NCBI GenBank assembly: GCA_937773775.1
Contig: CALJVL010000024.1
Coordinates: 79,343-143,342 of the forward strand
DNA from: an uncultured Flavobacterium sp.
Lineage (GTDB): Bacteria; Bacteroidota; Bacteroidia; Flavobacteriales; Flavobacteriaceae
Direction: 5' to 3'
DNA: 64,000 nucleotides
In this document: positions 27,070 through 36,564 of the stretch, piece after piece
How the letters are laid out: every line of letters starts with the position of its first letter
Numbering within the stretch: the first letter of the stretch is position 1
Made by a program: the position numbers and the translations under genes
Notes under the pieces: generated by a model
The model's database searches: none
What the model was told of the DNA's origin: nothing
The model's input: the letters and a program-made list of their open reading frames with translations, nothing else

Positions 27070-27151
27070 CATTTGTCTTAAAATGGACTTTAACATTTAT
27101 AGCTTAAACCGTTTATGAGCTAAGATTCATGTCGAAAAACCAAATAGATAA

Positions 27152-30100
27152 TTATTTTTCTACTCCACCGAGCAATTCCATCATTTCTAACGCCTTTCTG
27201 GTGGATTTTACATTATCAAAAGTCAACAATAAACGCAAGCCATTCTTAGTTTCTTTTTCCTTTATTTTACAAATCGAACTGTGCTTTTGAACAAAATGCA
27301 TGACGCCCATAAACCGATTCGACTTGTAATAGTCGGATTGCTGATCGGACACAAAATAACCTATCATCTTGCCCTGTTTCATAACTAGTCTCTCAATTCC
27401 CAAACGACTGGCAATCCATTTGATACGGATACTATTCATTAGAGCAATAGCTCTAGGTGGCATAGGACCAAATCTATCGATCAATTTTTTCTGAAAAAGC
27501 TGTAATTCTTCTTCATTTTTCACACTGGCCAATTCATTGTACAAACTCAATCGCTCGGTAACATTATTGATGTATTCATCCGAAAACAATAACTCAAAAT
27601 CAGTATCAATCTGAAGGTCTTTAACGTACTCTTTGGTTTCTATATCATTCTCAGCTGGATACAAATCCTTGAATTCGGTTTCTTTCAATTCCTCAATAGC
27701 TTCGTTCAATATCTTTTGATAAGTATCAAAACCTATTTCATTGATAAATCCACTTTGTTCCCCTCCCAATAAATCTCCGGCACCACGAATCTCAAGGTCT
27801 TTCATGGCGATATTGAATCCACTACCCAGTTCGCTAAATTGCTCCAACGCCTGAATTCGTTTTCGTGCATCATCAGTCATGGCAGAATATGGTGGACAGA
27901 TGAAATAACAAAAGGCTTTTTTATTGCTTCGCCCCACCCTGCCTCGCATTTGATGCAAATCAGACAAACCGAAATTATTGGCATTATTTATAAAAATAGT
28001 ATTTGCATTAGGAACATCTAATCCGCTTTCGATAATGGTCGTCGCAACCAAAACATCAAACTCTCCGTTCATAAAGGCTAGCATCAACTCTTCAAGTTTT
28101 TTTCCTTCCATCTGTCCGTGGCCGATTCCCACTTTGGCATTGGGCACCAATCTCTGAATCATTCCAGCCACTTCCTTAATATTCTCAATGCGGTTGTTAA
28201 TAAAGAAAACCTGTCCGTTTCGCTGAATTTCATAAGAAATCGCATCTCGGATTAACTCTTCACTAAAACCAACCACATTTGTATCTATAGGATATCGATT
28301 GGGTGGCGCCGTAGTAATCACAGATAAATCTCTTGCTGCCATTAAGGAGAATTGCAATGTTCTCGGAATTGGCGTTGCAGTCAAAGTCAAGGTGTCGACA
28401 TTGGCTGCTATTGTTTTTAATTTGTCTTTTACATTAACCCCAAACTTCTGCTCTTCGTCCACGATCAACAATCCCAGATCTTTGAAGACTACATTTTTAT
28501 TTACTAACTGGTGCGTTCCGATCACAATATCGAGTTTTCCCTCGGCTAATAACTTCAGAGTTTCCGCCTTTTGCTTAGCCGTTCTAAATCGGTTTAAATA
28601 GCCAATAGAAACTGGCATATCTTTCAAACGTTCCGTAAAAGTGCGGTAATGTTGGTACGCTAATATAGTGGTTGGCACCAGAATGGCGACTTGTTTGCTA
28701 TTGTCAACAGCTTTAAAGGCGGCTCGAATTGCCACCTCCGTTTTACCAAATCCTACGTCCCCACAAACCAAGCGATCCATTGGTCGGTCGCTTTCCATAT
28801 CGGCCTTTACTTCCTGAGTTGATTTCGTTTGGTCCGGCGTATCTTCATATATAAAGGAGCTTTCCAATTCGTTTTGCAGGTAACTGTCTGGTGCGAACCG
28901 GAATCCTTTGTCTAATCTTCTTTTAGCGTACAACTGTATCAAATTGAATGCAACATGCTTAACTCTTGCTTTGGTCTTTTGTTTTAAAACTTTCCAGGCA
29001 TTCGAACCCAATTTATAAATCTTGGGCGCCGCTCCGTCTTTGCCGGCGTATTTCGAAATCTTATGCAGCGAATGAATACTGACATAAACAATATCATTAT
29101 CGGCGTATACAAGCTTTATAGCTTCTTGTGTTCTATTCTCTACCTGTATTTTCTGTAGCCCTCCAAAGCGCCCTATTCCGTGATCTATATGCGTAACATA
29201 ATCACCAACCGACAATGTCGTAAGTTCTTTTAGAGTGATGTTTTGCTTTTTCGAATAGCTATTCTTGATGCTAAATTTATGGTATCGCTCAAAAATCTGG
29301 TGATCCGTGTAACAAGTAATTTGATTTTCCTCATCAATAAAACCTTGGTATAAAGGCAAAACAACGGTGTTGTATTGTTTTCGAATATTCTCCGAATTTG
29401 CTTCGTCTAAGGTTTGAAAAATATCATGAAAACGTTTAGCCTGATTTTCATTCGAGCAAAATAAATAGTTTTTATATCCGTTAAAATGATTCTCATTCAG
29501 GTTATTTAACAACAGGTCAAATTGTTTGTTAAATGACGGTTGTGGCTGAATATGGAATTCGAATTTTTTAACTATTTTAAATATAGGTTTAGAACTCAGC
29601 TCCACAATCGAAAAGTCTAATGCTCTTTTAATGAAAGTGCGTTGATTTAGAAACAGCTGATCTGGAGTCGAGTGTTTTATGTCTTTGGACAGTTTTTCAA
29701 AAGCCTCTTCTGCTCTTGCAAACTGCTTGTCTAATTGCGATAAAAAACCTTCCGTGTTCTGGATGAAAATCACAGTTTTCTCTGAGATGTAATCTAGGAA
29801 ACTCTCCCTGTTCTCCTGAAAAATCTTGTTTTCCACGTTTGGAATTATGGTGATTTTTTTCTTGATTTCTATGGACAATTGCGTCCCTACGTCAAAACTT
29901 CGAATACTATCCACCTCGTTACCAAAAAACTCTATGCGGTATGGGTTCTCATTTGAAAATGAAAAAACATCAACTATACCTCCTCGAACCGAAAACTCGC
30001 CAGGTTCAGTAATAAAATCGACTCTTTTAAATTCATATTCGAATAAAACCTCATTGATGAAATCAATAGAAATTTTATCTCCAACAGAAACTTTTAAGGT

Positions 30101-30526
30101 GTTTTTATCTAAGTCCTTCCGCGTAACTACTTTTTCAAACAGCGCTTCCGGATAGCTAACAATAACCGCCGGTTTTTTACGAGAGTTTATTCTGTTAAGC
30201 ACTTCGGCACGGAGCAATACATTGGCATTATCCGTATCCTCTATTTGGTAGGGACGGCGATAGGAGCCCGGATAAAACAGCACATCTTGTTCTCCAATCA
30301 TCTGTTCTAAATCGTTCAAATAATAAGCTGCCTCCTCCTTGTCGTTTAAAATAATTAAAAAAGGACGCTCCGCTTTTTTAAATAAAGCTCGAATAATAAA
30401 TGATACTGCAGACCCCAACAAACCGTCGAGATGTATTTTTAATGGACTTGATTCCCCCAACCGCTCCACGATTTGCTGAACTTTAGGAGAATTATCGTAT
30501 GTGTTATATAAGGCTGTTTTACTCAA
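27152..30526 (-). CDS. mfd: Transcription-repair coupling factor Mfd
   Basis: Mfd removes RNA polymerase stalled at DNA lesions and recruits UvrA. The protein has an N-terminal UvrB-like region and a CarD-like RNA-polymerase interaction domain (LSVGDYVTHIDHGIGRFGGL). The motor carries Walker A (CGDVGFGKTEVAIRAAF), DEEQ (LIVDEEQKFGV), TATPIPRTL and the QMRGRVGRSNKKAFCYF motif VI, followed by the C-terminal TRCF domain. The frame extends upstream to 30592, but the sequence recognisable as Mfd starts at SKTALYNTYDNSPKVQQI, which points to the TTG at 30526. This gives 1124 aa, a normal length. That start overlaps the stop of the upstream lipoprotein gene by 8 bases, suggesting translational coupling. 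Confidence 0.95.
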   Translation of the reverse strand: MSKTALYNTYDNSPKVQQIVERLGESSPLKIHLDGLLGSAVSFIIRALFKKAERPFLIILNDKEEAAYYLNDLEQMIGEQDVLFYPGSYRRPYQIEDTDNANVLLRAEVLNRINSRKKPAVIVSYPEALFEKVVTRKDLDKNTLKVSVGDKISIDFINEVLFEYEFKRVDFITEPGEFSVRGGIVDVFSFSNENPYRIEFFGNEVDSIRSFDVGTQLSIEIKKKITIIPNVENKIFQENRESFLDYISEKTVIFIQNTEGFLSQLDKQFARAEEAFEKLSKDIKHSTPDQLFLNQRTFIKRALDFSIVELSSKPIFKIVKKFEFHIQPQPSFNKQFDLLLNNLNENHFNGYKNYLFCSNENQAKRFHDIFQTLDEANSENIRKQYNTVVLPLYQGFIDEENQITCYTDHQIFERYHKFSIKNSYSKKQNITLKELTTLSVGDYVTHIDHGIGRFGGLQKIQVENRTQEAIKLVYADNDIVYVSIHSLHKISKYAGKDGAAPKIYKLGSNAWKVLKQKTKARVKHVAFNLIQLYAKRRLDKGFRFAPDSYLQNELESSFIYEDTPDQTKSTQEVKADMESDRPMDRLVCGDVGFGKTEVAIRAAFKAVDNSKQVAILVPTTILAYQHYRTFTERLKDMPVSIGYLNRFRTAKQKAETLKLLAEGKLDIVIGTHQLVNKNVVFKDLGLLIVDEEQKFGVNVKDKLKTIAANVDTLTLTATPIPRTLQFSLMAARDLSVITTAPPNRYPIDTNVVGFSEELIRDAISYEIQRNGQVFFINNRIENIKEVAGMIQRLVPNAKVGIGHGQMEGKKLEELMLAFMNGEFDVLVATTIIESGLDVPNANTIFINNANNFGLSDLHQMRGRVGRSNKKAFCYFICPPYSAMTDDARKRIQALEQFSELGSGFNIAMKDLEIRGAGDLLGGEQSGFINEIGFDTYQKILNEAIEELKETEFKDLYPAENDIETKEYVKDLQIDTDFELLFSDEYINNVTERLSLYNELASVKNEEELQLFQKKLIDRFGPMPPRAIALMNSIRIKWIASRLGIERLVMKQGKMIGYFVSDQQSDYYKSNRFMGVMHFVQKHSSICKIKEKETKNGLRLLLTFDNVKSTRKALEMMELLGGVEK

Positions 30527-31136
30527 TGCGAGGCGTATTTGGGTCGGTAAGTATATTCTGATTTGGCGTATTCGGGATTGCTCTTGAAGCATCCATCATC
30601 TTCATTAGTTCAGACTCTCCCTCTTCAATAGGTATTTTACTTTTCTCAGTAATTTTATCCATTTGCCTTTGTAAGGATGACAATTCATTATTGATTTCTG
30701 CAATCATATGGACCACTTTTTTATCTGGAATATTGTCCAGATGAATATATAAATCCAGCAAGCGCACTTTTGTAATCAAAGTCGAAATCCTACTTTTAAT
30801 CTGAGGTTTGTTGTACTGATAAGGTGTATTATCATTCAATGCCATTGCTTTTTTGGAAATGGCTGTAGATTTTTGTTGAAAAGCACCAATAGTTTTTTTG
30901 GGCTTGATAGCCAGTTCAGCCAAAAATAAGCGCAACTCACTCCAAGTAGTCATACTTGCCTCTGAAGTGGTGTTAATGGGGGTGTCATAAAACACCCATC
31001 CTTTGCTTATATTTGAAAAAATTACTTCCTTTTTTTGAGCATCTTTTTCATTTTCGACTAGGCGTTTTTGATCATTATTTTTACATGACGACAGCAAAAT
31101 AATCAGAAAAATAGAACAGGATAATTTGTATTTCAT
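30519..31136 (-). CDS. Lipoprotein of unknown function upstream of mfd
   Basis: From the ATG at 31136 the product has 205 aa. A lipoprotein signal (KYKLSCSIFLIILLSSC, lipidated Cys at about 21) is followed by a mostly helical, lysine-rich domain with no recognised motif (SNISKGWVFYDTPINTTSEA, LRLFLAELAIKPKKTIGAFQ). A TAnnTTTG box at 31155-31162 overlaps the alternative upstream start, which supports the ATG at 31136. Its stop overlaps the mfd start, so the two are co-translated. A link to DNA repair is not implied; the pairing may be incidental. Confidence 0.75.
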   Translation of the reverse strand: MKYKLSCSIFLIILLSSCKNNDQKRLVENEKDAQKKEVIFSNISKGWVFYDTPINTTSEASMTTWSELRLFLAELAIKPKKTIGAFQQKSTAISKKAMALNDNTPYQYNKPQIKSRISTLITKVRLLDLYIHLDNIPDKKVVHMIAEINNELSSLQRQMDKITEKSKIPIEEGESELMKMMDASRAIPNTPNQNILTDPNTPRIE

Positions 31137-31154
31137 TGTACTTGCATTGAAGCG

Positions 31155-31162
31155 CAAAGTTA
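31155..31162 (-). promoter_or_regulatory. Flavobacterial -7 box for the lipoprotein-mfd operon
   Basis: On the minus strand TAACTTTG matches TAnnTTTG, 18 bases upstream of the ATG at 31136. No good -33 TTG at the usual distance. Confidence 0.55.
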
Positions 31163-31335
31163 CAAAGTAAATTTATAATTACAGATTGGAAAATACGAAT
31201 TACAATTGAACGCTAATCACTGCTTTTTCAGCATCAAATATGCTAAAAAAAACAGCAGTAAAATTGTGAATTTAAACGTTTTTATATCGTATTTACAATC
31301 TTTCTCCAGCAGCTCTAGAATATTTACGAAAACGT

Positions 31336-31343
31336 TACCTTTG
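31336..31343 (+). promoter_or_regulatory. Flavobacterial -7 box for the epimerase gene
   Basis: TACCTTTG matches TAnnTTTG, 20 bases before the ATG at 31364. The -33 element is not evident. Confidence 0.55.
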
Positions 31344-31363
31344 CATTTCTAAAACTATTGAAA

Positions 31364-32317
31364 ATGAGTACAAAAATATTGATTATTGGCGCTTGTGGTC
31401 AAATTGGAACCGAGTTAACCCATTCATTGAGAAAAATATACGGAACCGAAAATGTTATCGCTTCCGACATCCGTAAACTGAACAATGACGTTGTCAACTC
31501 AGGACCTTTTGAGGTAATAAATGCCTTAGATTTCAATCAGATCGAACATCTTGTAGAAGTACATAAAATTGACGAAATCTATTTGATGGCGGCATTATTA
31601 TCAGCTACAGCTGAAAAAAACCCCGCTTTTGCTTGGGATTTAAATATGAATTCTCTGTTTCACGTTTTAAATTTGGCTAAAGCCAAAAAAATAAAAAAAA
31701 TATTTTGGCCCTCTAGTATCGCGGTTTTTGGACCTACGACACCTAAGGAGAATACTCCTCAATATACCATCATGGAACCATCAACCGTATACGGAATCAG
31801 TAAACAGTCTGGCGAAAGATGGTGCGAATACTACCATAATATTTTTGGCGTGGATGTGCGAAGTATTCGTTATCCGGGTCTAATCAGCTATTCTTCACCA
31901 CCTGGTGGCGGAACGACAGATTATGCTGTTGATATTTTTCACAAAGCACTTTCTGACAAAAAATACGAATGCTTTTTATCCTCAGAAACCAAAATGCCCA
32001 TGATGTATATGGATGATGCGATTGCTGCAACGATTCAAATCATGCAAGCACCAGAAGAAGAAATCAAAATTCGCTCTTCATACAATCTGGCTGCAATGAG
32101 TTTTACACCTACAGAAATTGCCAAAGAAGTCAAGAAACAGATTCCAGAATTTACCATTACTTACGAACCTGACTTTCGTCAAAAAATTGCTAATAGCTGG
32201 CCTGCTAGTATCGATGACCATCAAGCTAGGGAAGATTGGGGATGGAATCATAAATTTGATTTAGAGAGCATGACCAAAGATATGTTAGAGAATCTAAGTA
32301 AATTAGAAGAAATATAA
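31364..32317 (+). CDS. L-threonine dehydrogenase-type NAD-dependent epimerase
   Basis: The 317-aa extended-SDR protein has the Rossmann motif IIGACGQIGTEL, the pair LMAALLSA, WPSSIAVFGP and the catalytic Tyr-Lys in STVYGISKQSGE. The region VRSIRYPGLISYSSPPGGGTTDYAVDIFH is typical of the UDP-galactose-epimerase-like L-threonine 3-dehydrogenases. These oxidise threonine to 2-amino-3-ketobutyrate using NAD. ATG 31364 is preferred over the TTG six bases upstream. The gene has its own promoter box and is closed by a strong terminator. Confidence 0.9.
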   Translation: MSTKILIIGACGQIGTELTHSLRKIYGTENVIASDIRKLNNDVVNSGPFEVINALDFNQIEHLVEVHKIDEIYLMAALLSATAEKNPAFAWDLNMNSLFHVLNLAKAKKIKKIFWPSSIAVFGPTTPKENTPQYTIMEPSTVYGISKQSGERWCEYYHNIFGVDVRSIRYPGLISYSSPPGGGTTDYAVDIFHKALSDKKYECFLSSETKMPMMYMDDAIAATIQIMQAPEEEIKIRSSYNLAAMSFTPTEIAKEVKKQIPEFTITYEPDFRQKIANSWPASIDDHQAREDWGWNHKFDLESMTKDMLENLSKLEEI

Positions 32318-32321
32318 AAAC

Positions 32322-32355
32322 AAAAAAAGTCTGGTTTTAAAGCCAGACTTTTTTT
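32322..32355 (+). terminator. Terminator after the epimerase gene
   Basis: AAAAAAAGTCTGG pairs with CCAGACTTTTTTT around a short loop, five bases after the stop codon. The T-run makes it a typical intrinsic terminator. Confidence 0.9.
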
Positions 32356-32370
32356 ATACTCAGTAAAGTG

Positions 32371-32502
32371 TTACTTCAGTTCATAAACGTTATTGGCCTG
32401 TTTCAAATCTGCCATTAATTCTCTTGGGTCAATGGTGGTTTTCTTGATTGTACTTTTGTCTTAGCGATGGTAAAATCATAATCGGATGCTGCCCAATTAT
32501 TT
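32371..32502 (-). pseudogene. Remnant of an M1 peptidase C-terminus
   Basis: About 130 bases on the minus strand encode WAASDYDFTIAKTK and, after a one-base deletion, STIKKTTIDPRELMADLKQ and NNVYELK with a stop. This is clearly related to the end of the complete M1 peptidase gene nearby (WAASNYDFTIAKAKRTIKK, then LMADVNQANNVYRN). The remnant lacks everything upstream, including the zinc site. It is therefore the tail of a lost tandem paralogue, and not a gene. The frame break probably lies at the A-run near 32456-32460. Confidence 0.85.
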
Positions 32503-32900
32503 TTAATCTATAATTCCGTTTTTTCTGAATATTTCGCTTAACTGTTTCCTATCCTCCTCTGATTTAACATCTACTAAATCACGGGTTTTCCCATTCTTTA
32601 ATTCTATAAAATATTTTTTCCTTCCTAAAAAAACCCACTTATCCAATCCTTTTATTTGATCAGCAGTTATTTTCTCTTTTGTTCATTTTTTAAAAATAGA
32701 ATTATAAAGTATCACAATTGAAACAACTCCTATTACCAACCATATTATTTTTATGAAACCAAAGCTTGCTTTTACATCTGATAAATTTAGAATCGCACTC
32801 AGTAGATTTAAAACCATCAAAAAGTTTATTAAAAAAAGTGGCTTTTCAACCCATCTTTAATCTCAATAGTTTTATCGACTTCGTTATAATTAATATTCAT
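32503..32900 (-). pseudogene. Small membrane protein, broken twice
   Basis: An ATG at 32900 opens MNINYNEVDKTIEIKDGL. After a frame change at the seven-T run (32831-32837) the sequence continues LINFLMVLNLLSAILNL and IIWLVIGVVSIVILYNSIFKK, two membrane segments. An in-frame TGA at 32683-32685 interrupts the frame, after which KEKITADQIKGLDKWVFLGR and KYFIELKNGKTRDLVDVK run to a TAA at 32503. The repaired protein would have about 130 aa. I do not recognise the family. It lies exactly between the M1 peptidase gene and the M1 remnant, so the whole stretch appears to be decaying. Confidence 0.6.
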
Positions 32901-32929
32901 ACATCCGAACTAAGTGGTTTAATAAATCT

Positions 32930-34803
32930 TTAGTTTCTATAAACATTATTCGCTTGGTTCACATCAGCCATTAATCCACTTGGATCGATGCTGATTTTTT
33001 TAATCGTTCTTTTTGCTTTAGCGATAGTAAAATCATAATTAGATGCTGCCCAAGCCCAATCACTTAAAACAGTCCTTTTTATCGCTGGATAAGGGTTTTC
33101 TTTCTCGTAGCTCATCATTCGTAAAGGCAGGTAAAAACTTTCCATTGTTCCATCGGTATATTCTACTAACAAATCAATTGGCATTGGCATTCTGCCTATT
33201 CTTTCCAAACTTACTGTAGTTTGATCTCCGTTTTCAGTTACCGCTTTAATGCCATAATCAATTGTGTTCAAAGTCTGCGTCCAATCTACCAAATACCAAT
33301 CCAAATTAGCTCCAGAAACACGTTCTGCGCTTCGTTTAATGTCATTGGGCGTAGGGTGTTTAAATTTGAAATCGTTGTAATATCTTTTAATTGTTTCTGC
33401 AAGCTTCTCCTCACCAATAACGTATCGCAATTGAGACAAGAAAATACTGCCCTTAACATAAGAAGAAATACTATAGGGCCTGTTTTCCTCATAACGATCA
33501 CCATGCGTTGTTTGTGGTTGCTCTTTTCCAGAATTTACTAAATTGTAGTATGCTTTGTAATTTCCTTCGAAAGGATTAGTGACTTTTTTATCAGAAAATT
33601 CATTTTCTGCTAAATCAGAAATATAGCTAGTAAAACCTTCATCCATCCATGGATGTTTAGACTCATTTGATGCCAAAACATGTTGGAACCAAGAATGTCC
33701 CAATTCATGCGTAGCCGTTCCAAAAATCCCTTCAAGAGTTCCGTTTCCTAGTATCAATGTACTCATGGCATATTCCATTCCGCCATCTCCACCTTGGATA
33801 AATGAATATTGCTTGTATGGGTAGTTCCCAATATTTTTATTGAAAAAATCCATTACATTGACCATCATAGGCTCCAATTTCTTCCAATTTTCAATAGTTT
33901 TCGGATAGTTTTTATAGAGGAAGTGTAAGTCAACATCGTTTGGTCCTTTTACGATATCGTGCATGTAATTTTTATCAGCAGCCCAAGCAAAATCATGAAC
34001 CATTGGCGCTATAAAATGCCAGGTCAACATTTTCATTTTCTTAGGATAGTTTACTTTAACACCGTCGTCTTCGTATCCGTGTCCTATTTCGTTAGGGTTT
34101 TGCAGATATCCTGAACCTCCTAAAGTATACTCTTTATCGATGGTAATATTTACGTCAAAATCTCCCCAAACACCGTGAAACTCTCTTGCGATATAGGGAT
34201 CGGCATGCCAACCTTCAAAATCAAATTCGGCCATCTTTGGATACCATTGCGTCATAGACAACTCAACTCCTTCAGAATTGTTTCTACCCGAACGGCGAAT
34301 TTGTAACGGAACTTGTCCTTCAAAATCGAGAGTAAATGTTGTTTTGGTGTTAGGTAAAATTGGATTTACTAAATCAACGATAAGAATTGTCCCTACCGTT
34401 TTTGCAGCAGCGTCAACACCATCTTGTTTGAAATTACTAATCTTTAAGTAGCCAATCTCATTGAGTTTTTAAACTTTCAATTCGGGATACTTTAACCTCT
34501 TTCCCGTCTACAACTACTTTATTCACCATCCTTCCATCAGGGTCTTTGATACTATGCAATCTTGCGTCCCATCTCGCTCCCCGGCTGGAAAGCATTATTA
34601 AACAAATGATAATATACTTTTTTCAAGGTGTCAGCAGAATTATTGGTGTAAACCAATTCCTGTGTTCCCTTGTATTGATAATTATTCACATCCATAGTAA
34701 CATCCATTTTGTAATCAACGTGTTGTTGCCAGTAGCTGCTACTTTGTGCATAAATGGACCCAAAACTGAGCATGATAATTGAAAGTGAAAGAAGTTTTCT
34801 CAT
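32930..34803 (-). pseudogene. M1 family zinc metallopeptidase, two frameshifts as sequenced
   Basis: Correcting two one-base excesses gives a continuous 623-aa protein: a signal peptide (GSIYAQ), an N-terminal beta domain, and the gluzincin catalytic site HELGHSWFQH followed by the second Glu ligand in WMDEGFTSYI. A GGxEYAMST-type motif (GGMEYAMSTL) precedes it. M1 enzymes are aminopeptidases; here probably exported to the periplasm or surface. The frame is broken at CCC 34568-34570 (GEMGR becomes EMDARLHSIKDPDGRM when corrected) and at the five-T run 34466-34470 (SLK then NEIGYLKISNFKQDG). Both sides are well conserved, so sequence error is likely. The intact part 34261-32930 still carries the active site. 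Confidence 0.85.
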
Positions 34804-34863
34804 AGTATTTAAATAAAAAATGGAAGGACTAGCGTCCCTCCATTAGGTTAGTATGCATTATAT

Positions 34864-36491
34864 TTATTTTTTTGACATTTTATCTGCCATAAGCAAAGCG
34901 TTATACGCATTCACTATTTTTCCTGATTTGGACAAGTTAGTAAAAGAACGACTGTCTTTTGGATTACCTCCTACAATAACATCGGTCGAAATTGATACTC
35001 CTGAATCCATCAAGATGTGTTTCACTTGAGATGCCCGATAATTTTGGATAATAAGAACGTATCATAGCAGCGACTCCGGCTACATTTGGTGATGCCATTG
35101 AAGTCCCTTGTAAATACTTATAAGTATTCTCTGGAGTTGTTGCATAGATTTTCACCCCTGGTGCAAAAACATCTACATTAACTTTTCCAATATTTGAGAA
35201 ACGAGCAACCACTTTATCCCCATATTCAAAATTCAACGCTCCAATAGTAATCATATTGTCTTGCAAACTCCGTTTTTTTATCATCAGAATCATTAGGATA
35301 ATTATTGAAACTATCGATGTCTTTAGCATCATTTCCCGCCGCATGAACAATTAATACATCTTTCTTTTCGGCATATTTAATAGCATCGTAAACCCATTGT
35401 TTATGCGGTGAAAAGCTTTTTCCGAAACTTCCGTTAATCACTTTCGCCCCATTATCAACTGCATAACGAATTCCAAGAGCTATATCTTTATCATACTCGT
35501 CTCCGTCTGGCACAGCACGAACAGTCAAGATTTCGACATTATTAGCAATTCCATCACCTCCAATATTGTTGTTTCTAACTTGAGCGACGATGCCGGCAAC
35601 ATGAGTTCCGTGAAGGATTTTTTCCTTATCTGGTCCCATGACGTTGTTATTTCCGTATTTTGTGTCGTTAATATCGTTCGGTTTATCGCCAACTACTTCT
35701 CTATAATTCTGTTTAAGATTATCACCATTAAGAATAGAGATCATACCGTCAATATCGCCTTGAATTGCATCTTCTAACTCTACAACACTCATCCCGTAAG
35801 AGAGCATTCTTTGCATAACTACTTTACTTTCCATTACAGGCGCGTCTTTCGATTCAACTGCGTTCAACTCTTCGATAGTATAAATAGCTTTACCTAATTC
35901 TTTAGCTATTTGTTCATCCGCAGTAGTTGTTGCTATAATCATTTGCTCCAATCTAACTTTGCCCAGATTAGCTTCAGCTATTTTGTCGTCATTTATCTTT
36001 TTAGCTTCTAAATAAGTAACTTCATCTACTAGATCTTTCTTTTTGATGATTCTTTCGTACTCCAAATTCTCCTTGGTAATATCTCCAAGAAAATTCCAGC
36101 CATGAATATCATCAATGTAACCGTTGTTATCGTCATCTATTCCGTTTCCAGGAATCTCCTTAGCATTCGTCCAAACAACTGACTTCAGGTCTTCGTGCTC
36201 AATATCAACGCCAGAGTCAACTATACCTACGATTACCTTTACTCCTTGTTTCCCCTTCAACAATTCAGCATAAGCCCTGTCAACGCTCATTCCGGGAATT
36301 GTGTCTTTTACGATATCTAAATGACTCCAACGTTTTAATTCATTTTCTTCCAATGGTGCCGTTTTCTTAACGTTTAAAGGCGCGGAAATTGCGGTTAAAG
36401 AACTAAAACTTGAAACTTGTTTTTGAGCTCCACATCCTGCTAAAACCAAAATGGCGAAAGCAGAAAGGCAAATGGGTTTGATGCTATTCAT
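34864..36491 (-). pseudogene. Subtilisin-like S8 peptidase, two frameshifts as sequenced
   Basis: Corrected, the gene encodes 541 aa. It has a lipoprotein signal (FAILVLAGC) and a full S8 catalytic triad: Asp in VGIVDSGVDIEHEDL, His in HGTHVAGIVA and Ser in GTSMASPNVAG. A long insertion lies between Asp and His, as in several Bacteroidetes subtilases. Frame breaks lie at the seven-T run 35273-35279 (SDDKK then RSLQDNMITIGALN) and at CCC 35034-35036 (KLS then ASQVKHILMDSGVS). Removing one base at each restores the frame to the stop at 34864. It probably degrades extracellular or periplasmic protein. It precedes the M1 peptidase gene by 60 bases. Confidence 0.88.
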
Positions 36492-36564
36492 TTGATGTTT
36501 AATTTATGTTTTTAAATATTTGTCTAAAATAATTTATTTTGTTACAATAAGAATAGGATTAACA

